From the NCBI GenBank assembly GCA_018649885.1, contig JABIHA010000120.1:1-37721 (forward strand): a stretch of DNA of 37,721 bases. The letters run 5' to 3'. This document shows, piece by piece, positions 34,897-37,721 of the stretch. Position 1 is the first letter of the stretch. Each line of letters begins with the position of its first letter. A model generated the notes under the pieces. It made no database searches. It was given only the letters and a program-made list of their open reading frames with translations, and was not told the origin of the DNA. Both the position numbers and the translations under genes were made by a program. This DNA is from Bacteriovoracaceae bacterium. GTDB lineage: Bacteria > Bdellovibrionota > Bacteriovoracia > Bacteriovoracales > Bacteriovoracaceae.

Positions 34897-36092
34897 CGTT
34901 TTCTCTTTTCATTTTTTTGTTTGGTTTTTTTGCTGGCAATTCGTAGATCATTTCGACCTTGCAACACGAGGGCATCATTGATTTTTTGTCTTCTCTGAGT
35001 ATCTTTTGAGGTGACAAAGTTAAAGACACTACCAGCTCTTCCTGCACGACCAACCCGACCACTACGGTGAAGGTAGTAATCTGGCTCTGAGGGAAGATCA
35101 AAATTTAAAACCCACTGCAGGTGAGTAATATCGATTCCACGGGCAAAAATATCTGTCGCCACCATAATGCCACCTGATTTTCTAAATTTTTCTACAACGG
35201 CAACACGTTCTTTAATTTCGAGATCTTTATGGAGGATATGGACTTTTTCCATGCCTGAGTCTTGAATCATTTTAAAGACATTTTTTGCACGTGCTTTATT
35301 GCCCATAAAAATAAGACCATTTTTCTTATTTTGCTCTTTAATGAATGAATTGATGTATGTGAATTTGTCTTCATTTTCCAGGGTTATATTATAGGTTTTC
35401 ACCTCATGGTTTAAGACGTTTTCTTCACCTTTCCCAATAGTTTTGAAAGACTTGCCTGGGAAGTATTCAACAATTAACTCTGAGAAATTGGCAGGCCTTG
35501 AAGCACTAATTAAAAATACTTGGGTCTTTTCTTCTCTGAGTACTGTTGTGAGTTCAGCCACCGTTTTTTTAAATGAAGACTCTAGGAGTTGGTCGGCCTC
35601 ATCAAATATTAAATACTTTAGTGATCTACTAGATAGCTCTTTGTTTTTAAAAGCTCTCAGGCAGCGATCTGGTGTGGTTACAAGAATATCCATTTCAGAT
35701 GAGTAGAGGTTATCAAGGGAGCGTCCCTTGTCTCCTCCTACTAGCTTTCTAACTCGCTGTTTAGCAAAGTGTGAAATGCCTTTAGCGATGCCAAAAACTT
35801 GGATTGCAAGCTCTCTAGTAGGGAGTAAAATGATTGCCTTGGGTCTTCCAGCTTTCTCTGAGGCGCCAGACACTTCGGCTTCCTTAAGTTTTTGTATTAG
35901 TGGTAATAGGTAGCCTAAGGTTTTCCCGCTTCCGGTACGGCCTTGAACAGTATAATTGCCATCTCTAAGCAGTTGGGGGATGCATTCGCCCTGGACTTGA
36001 GTTGGTTTACTAAATTTAACGGATTTCAAATACTCGAGCAGGTCTACATTGGATATCAACTTGCCGAATTCAGATACTTTCTTAGAATTCAT
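34893..36092 (-). CDS. DEAD-box ATP-dependent RNA helicase
   Basis: The protein is 399 residues with all core motifs: aromatic/Q motif (KFSKPTQVQGECIP, about 26-39), motif I G-R-T-G-S-G-K-T (51-58), Ia P-T-R-E-L-A (91-96), GG, Ib T-P-D-R, II D-E-A-D (164-167), motif III as S-A-S rather than the usual S-A-T, motif V A-T-D-I-F-A-R-G-I-D-I, and VI H-R-S-G-R-V-G-R-A-G-R. A short basic tail (SKKTKQKNEKRKR) follows and may bind RNA. Such enzymes unwind RNA in ribosome assembly, decay or cold adaptation. The tail is too short to assign to DbpA, RhlE or CsdA, so I give no symbol. It is first in a unit with the DUF6172 gene. Confidence 0.95.
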   Translation of the reverse strand: MNSKKVSEFGKLISNVDLLEYLKSVKFSKPTQVQGECIPQLLRDGNYTVQGRTGSGKTLGYLLPLIQKLKEAEVSGASEKAGRPKAIILLPTRELAIQVFGIAKGISHFAKQRVRKLVGGDKGRSLDNLYSSEMDILVTTPDRCLRAFKNKELSSRSLKYLIFDEADQLLESSFKKTVAELTTVLREEKTQVFLISASRPANFSELIVEYFPGKSFKTIGKGEENVLNHEVKTYNITLENEDKFTYINSFIKEQNKKNGLIFMGNKARAKNVFKMIQDSGMEKVHILHKDLEIKERVAVVEKFRKSGGIMVATDIFARGIDITHLQWVLNFDLPSEPDYYLHRSGRVGRAGRAGSVFNFVTSKDTQRRQKINDALVLQGRNDLRIASKKTKQKNEKRKR

Positions 36093-36226
36093 CTTTTTTT
36101 CCTTTGTTACGCACCCTGGGTATCACTATTTGAGATCCATTAGAAAGCAGATAATGTAAAATATTTAGAAGTTTTAGGTAATTAGTGGATGATGCGTCGC
36201 ATTTTCGCGCTTACAAAGGGATCGTC

Positions 36227-36430
36227 GTGGACGGGACAAATCGAGAGAATATAAGACCAGGGATTAAGGTCCAAATTGTTTTAAAGAAGGACCAGCGTTC
36301 AGGAAAGCTCACCGAGGGCGTAGTTAAAGATCTCCTGACAAAATCAGGAAGCCACCCTCACGGCATAAAGGTTCGCCTAGAAAGTGGGGATGTGGGGCGA
36401 GTGAAGGAAATTCTTGGTGATAATGAGTAG
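36227..36430 (+). CDS. ywbE: YwbE family protein (DUF2196)
   Basis: The protein is about 67 residues and matches the small conserved YwbE family: D-G-T-N-R-E-N-I-R-P-G, V-Q-I-V-L-K-K-D-Q-R-S-G-K-L-T-E-G-V-V-K-D-L-L-T, and S-H-P-H-G-I-K-V-R-L-E…G-R-V. It is probably a small beta-barrel, cytoplasmic, of unknown role. The GTG at 36227 follows AAAGGGA by five bases and gives the usual family length. A GTG at 36185 with AGGT upstream would add 14 residues and is also possible. It precedes the RNA methyltransferase by 45 bases, likely one transcript, which hints at an RNA link. Confidence 0.88.
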   Translation: MDGTNRENIRPGIKVQIVLKKDQRSGKLTEGVVKDLLTKSGSHPHGIKVRLESGDVGRVKEILGDNE

Positions 36431-36475
36431 GGAAGGTGGTAGTTACTGCCAAACCTTATCTAAGAAAATACTATT

Positions 36476-37465
36476 ATGAGTGATCAGTTTTTATTTTTTT
36501 GTGTCAATCTGGGAAACGAAAATCTTCTGAAAGAAGAGATCCGTGTGTTTTACCCCGAGCTAACTCTCAGCTACTCCAGAAAGGGGTTCATCACCTATAA
36601 AAACAAAGGTGTTGTTTACGACCTCTCCTCTATTTCACAACTTGAGGCAACCTTTGCAACACGAGCGGGGATTTGCCTTGGAAAAGCCAAACCTGATCAG
36701 CTCAATGAAACTGTAACAAAGAGTTGTCAGGAGTTAGAACTCGACTTTGATCAAACTATCATTCACAGCTTTAGTGTAGGAGCTGAGTTCCAAATAGATG
36801 CTGCTGAAATATTTAATAGAGAAGTTAATAATTATAGTGCTAATGGCAAGACAGTCATTGACCTGATCACTCTAGGTGAAAATGAGGTTTGGTTTGGAGT
36901 GCATATAGTTGCTGCTGGCACCACACGCTTTCCCAATTCAAATCCTTCTATTACAACGCCAGCGGACTCACCCTCGGCCAGTTACACCAAACTAGCTCAA
37001 ATTGCCTCACTCTTTTCCATCAAACTAGATGAGAGAGACTCATGGCTTGATTTTGGAAGTGCCCCTGGTGGGGCCAGTCACTTTCTTTTAAATCGAGGCC
37101 ATAAGGTTTGGGGAATTGATACTGCAAAAATGGCAGCGTCTATATCTGCCCACAAAAATTACCATCATATAAAGTGTTCAGTTCAAGATCTAACTCAAGA
37201 AGCTCTCCCCGAAGGTGACATTCACTGGGTCCATGCTGACCTAAATCTCAATCCCTTCCAGGCCATCAAAGAAGTTCTAAGACTTTGCAAAAAATATAAC
37301 TATGCCATTAAGGGAATGATTTTCACCGTTCAAGTTGTAAAATTAGATTACGTTAAAAATATCGAAGCTTTTGAAGACTTATTCTACGATTGGGGATTCA
37401 CTGATATTATCAGTCGTCAGGTTCCCGCTCACAAGCAAGAGTATGTAATCATAGCTTCTAAATAG
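36476..37465 (+). CDS. RlmM/FtsJ-like RNA 2'-O-ribose methyltransferase
   Basis: The protein is 329 residues. The N-terminal part (about 1-150) is a divergent RNA-binding region, possibly THUMP-like. The C-terminal Rossmann domain has the SAM site L-D-F-G-S-A-P-G-G-A-S (191-201) and a later acidic V-H-A-D-L-N. The FtsJ/RlmM catalytic tetrad K-D-K-E can be placed at K172 (P-S-A-S-Y-T-K-L), D255, K289 (F-T-V-Q-V-V-K) and E322 (H-K-Q-E-Y-V-I). RlmM modifies C2498 of 23S rRNA and RlmE modifies U2552. This sequence is closer to RlmM in layout (long N-terminal extension), but the target is not certain. The ATG lacks a strong ribosome site. Confidence 0.8.
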   Translation: MSDQFLFFCVNLGNENLLKEEIRVFYPELTLSYSRKGFITYKNKGVVYDLSSISQLEATFATRAGICLGKAKPDQLNETVTKSCQELELDFDQTIIHSFSVGAEFQIDAAEIFNREVNNYSANGKTVIDLITLGENEVWFGVHIVAAGTTRFPNSNPSITTPADSPSASYTKLAQIASLFSIKLDERDSWLDFGSAPGGASHFLLNRGHKVWGIDTAKMAASISAHKNYHHIKCSVQDLTQEALPEGDIHWVHADLNLNPFQAIKEVLRLCKKYNYAIKGMIFTVQVVKLDYVKNIEAFEDLFYDWGFTDIISRQVPAHKQEYVIIASK

Positions 37466-37598
37466 AAGTAGTTGAGAGGAATTTCTCCGTGTGAGATATG
37501 TACTACTTTCAAGGAAAAATCTAAAATAGAAATGAATGTTCTTATATGGGGACCTTATACGTTGACTTGCCCGATTGTCACTTGCCCTTGCCCGAGAA

Positions 37599-37721
37599 TT
37601 ACTGGCAAAGTTTTACTAAAATGCAGATAATTTCATAAAGTAATTTTTTTCCAACTAAATGATCTTTTTCATCAATCAGTTTTAATATATTCATACAATC
37701 TAAAATAGCAGCACATTCATG
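37599..37721 (-). CDS. Partial gene: C-terminus of four-helix-bundle (23S rRNA IVS-type) protein
   Basis: Reading left from the window edge, one minus-strand frame gives 40 codons before TAA 37601-37599, including H-E-C-A-A-I-L-D and K-L-L-Y-E-I-I-C-I-L-V-K-L. This matches the tail of the four-helix-bundle family first found in 23S rRNA intervening sequences (S23), where the last helices read xEcaAiLD…gkxLLxxIxxmLxKL. The N-terminus is outside the window. The family also includes diversity-generating-retroelement accessory proteins (Avd). Whether this copy lies in an rRNA insertion cannot be seen; no rRNA sequence is present in the window. Confidence 0.55.
   Translation of the reverse strand, partial: HECAAILDCMNILKLIDEKDHLVGKKLLYEIICILVKLCQ

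Noticed and set aside
37562..37572. TTGACTTGCCC, also present at 1796-1806, as a shared promoter or repeat
   Set aside because: The copy at 37562 has no -10 partner and the match is only 11 bases in A+T-rich DNA. Chance is likely.

Overview
The window is A+T-rich by eye, densely packed on both strands, and dominated by secreted, lipid-anchored and periplasmic proteins, with many TTG/GTG starts. No rRNA, tRNA, CRISPR array or complete mobile element was recognised. The mix (RCC1 propellers, GLUG-repeat lipoproteins, many orphan exported proteins, a TldD/TldE pair, DUF6172, YwbE) suggests a Bdellovibrionota-like Gram-negative, perhaps a marine Bacteriovoracales relative. That placement is an inference, because no phylogenetic marker is present.

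Layout. 1-4100: an exported protein of five 34-residue cysteine repeats, an SdiA-regulated-type (YjiK-like) propeller protein, and a 14-blade RCC1 protein. 4.2-11.1 kb: two GLUG-repeat lipoprotein genes flanking an Asp-box (BNR) propeller protein on the other strand; the second GLUG gene is split by a frameshift just after its lipoprotein signal. 11.1-15.5 kb: a decayed alpha/beta hydrolase, four exported proteins of unknown function, an exported CxxCH protein whose frame has no standard start codon, and two related imperfect palindromes. 15.6-18.0 kb: a quaternary-amine (glycine betaine/choline-type) ABC importer with binding protein and permease fused in one chain. 18.0-25.9 kb: an exported unknown, a ParB-like protein without ParA, a PhoD-type phosphatase, a CocE/X-Pro-peptidase-like lipoprotein, a GT4 glycosyltransferase and an exported unknown. 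26.2-31.8 kb, all on +: a lipoprotein, an exported unknown, an Ig-plus-propeller lipoprotein, a divergent CotH-like possible kinase, and an exported alpha/beta hydrolase. 31.8-36.1 kb on -: the tldD-pmbA pair and a DEAD-box helicase coupled to a DUF6172 gene. 36.2-37.5 kb on +: YwbE and an RlmM/FtsJ-like RNA 2'-O-methyltransferase. The right edge cuts a gene whose tail resembles the 23S rRNA intervening-sequence/four-helix-bundle family.

How they fit together. The left two thirds reads as a store of surface and periplasmic proteins built on repeat folds (beta-propellers, GLUG repeats, disulfide repeats), with signs of ongoing decay (frameshift, pseudogene, missing start). The right end is conserved housekeeping: RNA helicase, RNA methyltransferase and modifier protease. 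No obvious multi-gene new system is visible. The best candidates for new biology are the 34-residue repeat protein, the CotH-like exported protein, the paired-cysteine double RCC1 propeller, and the palindromic element.
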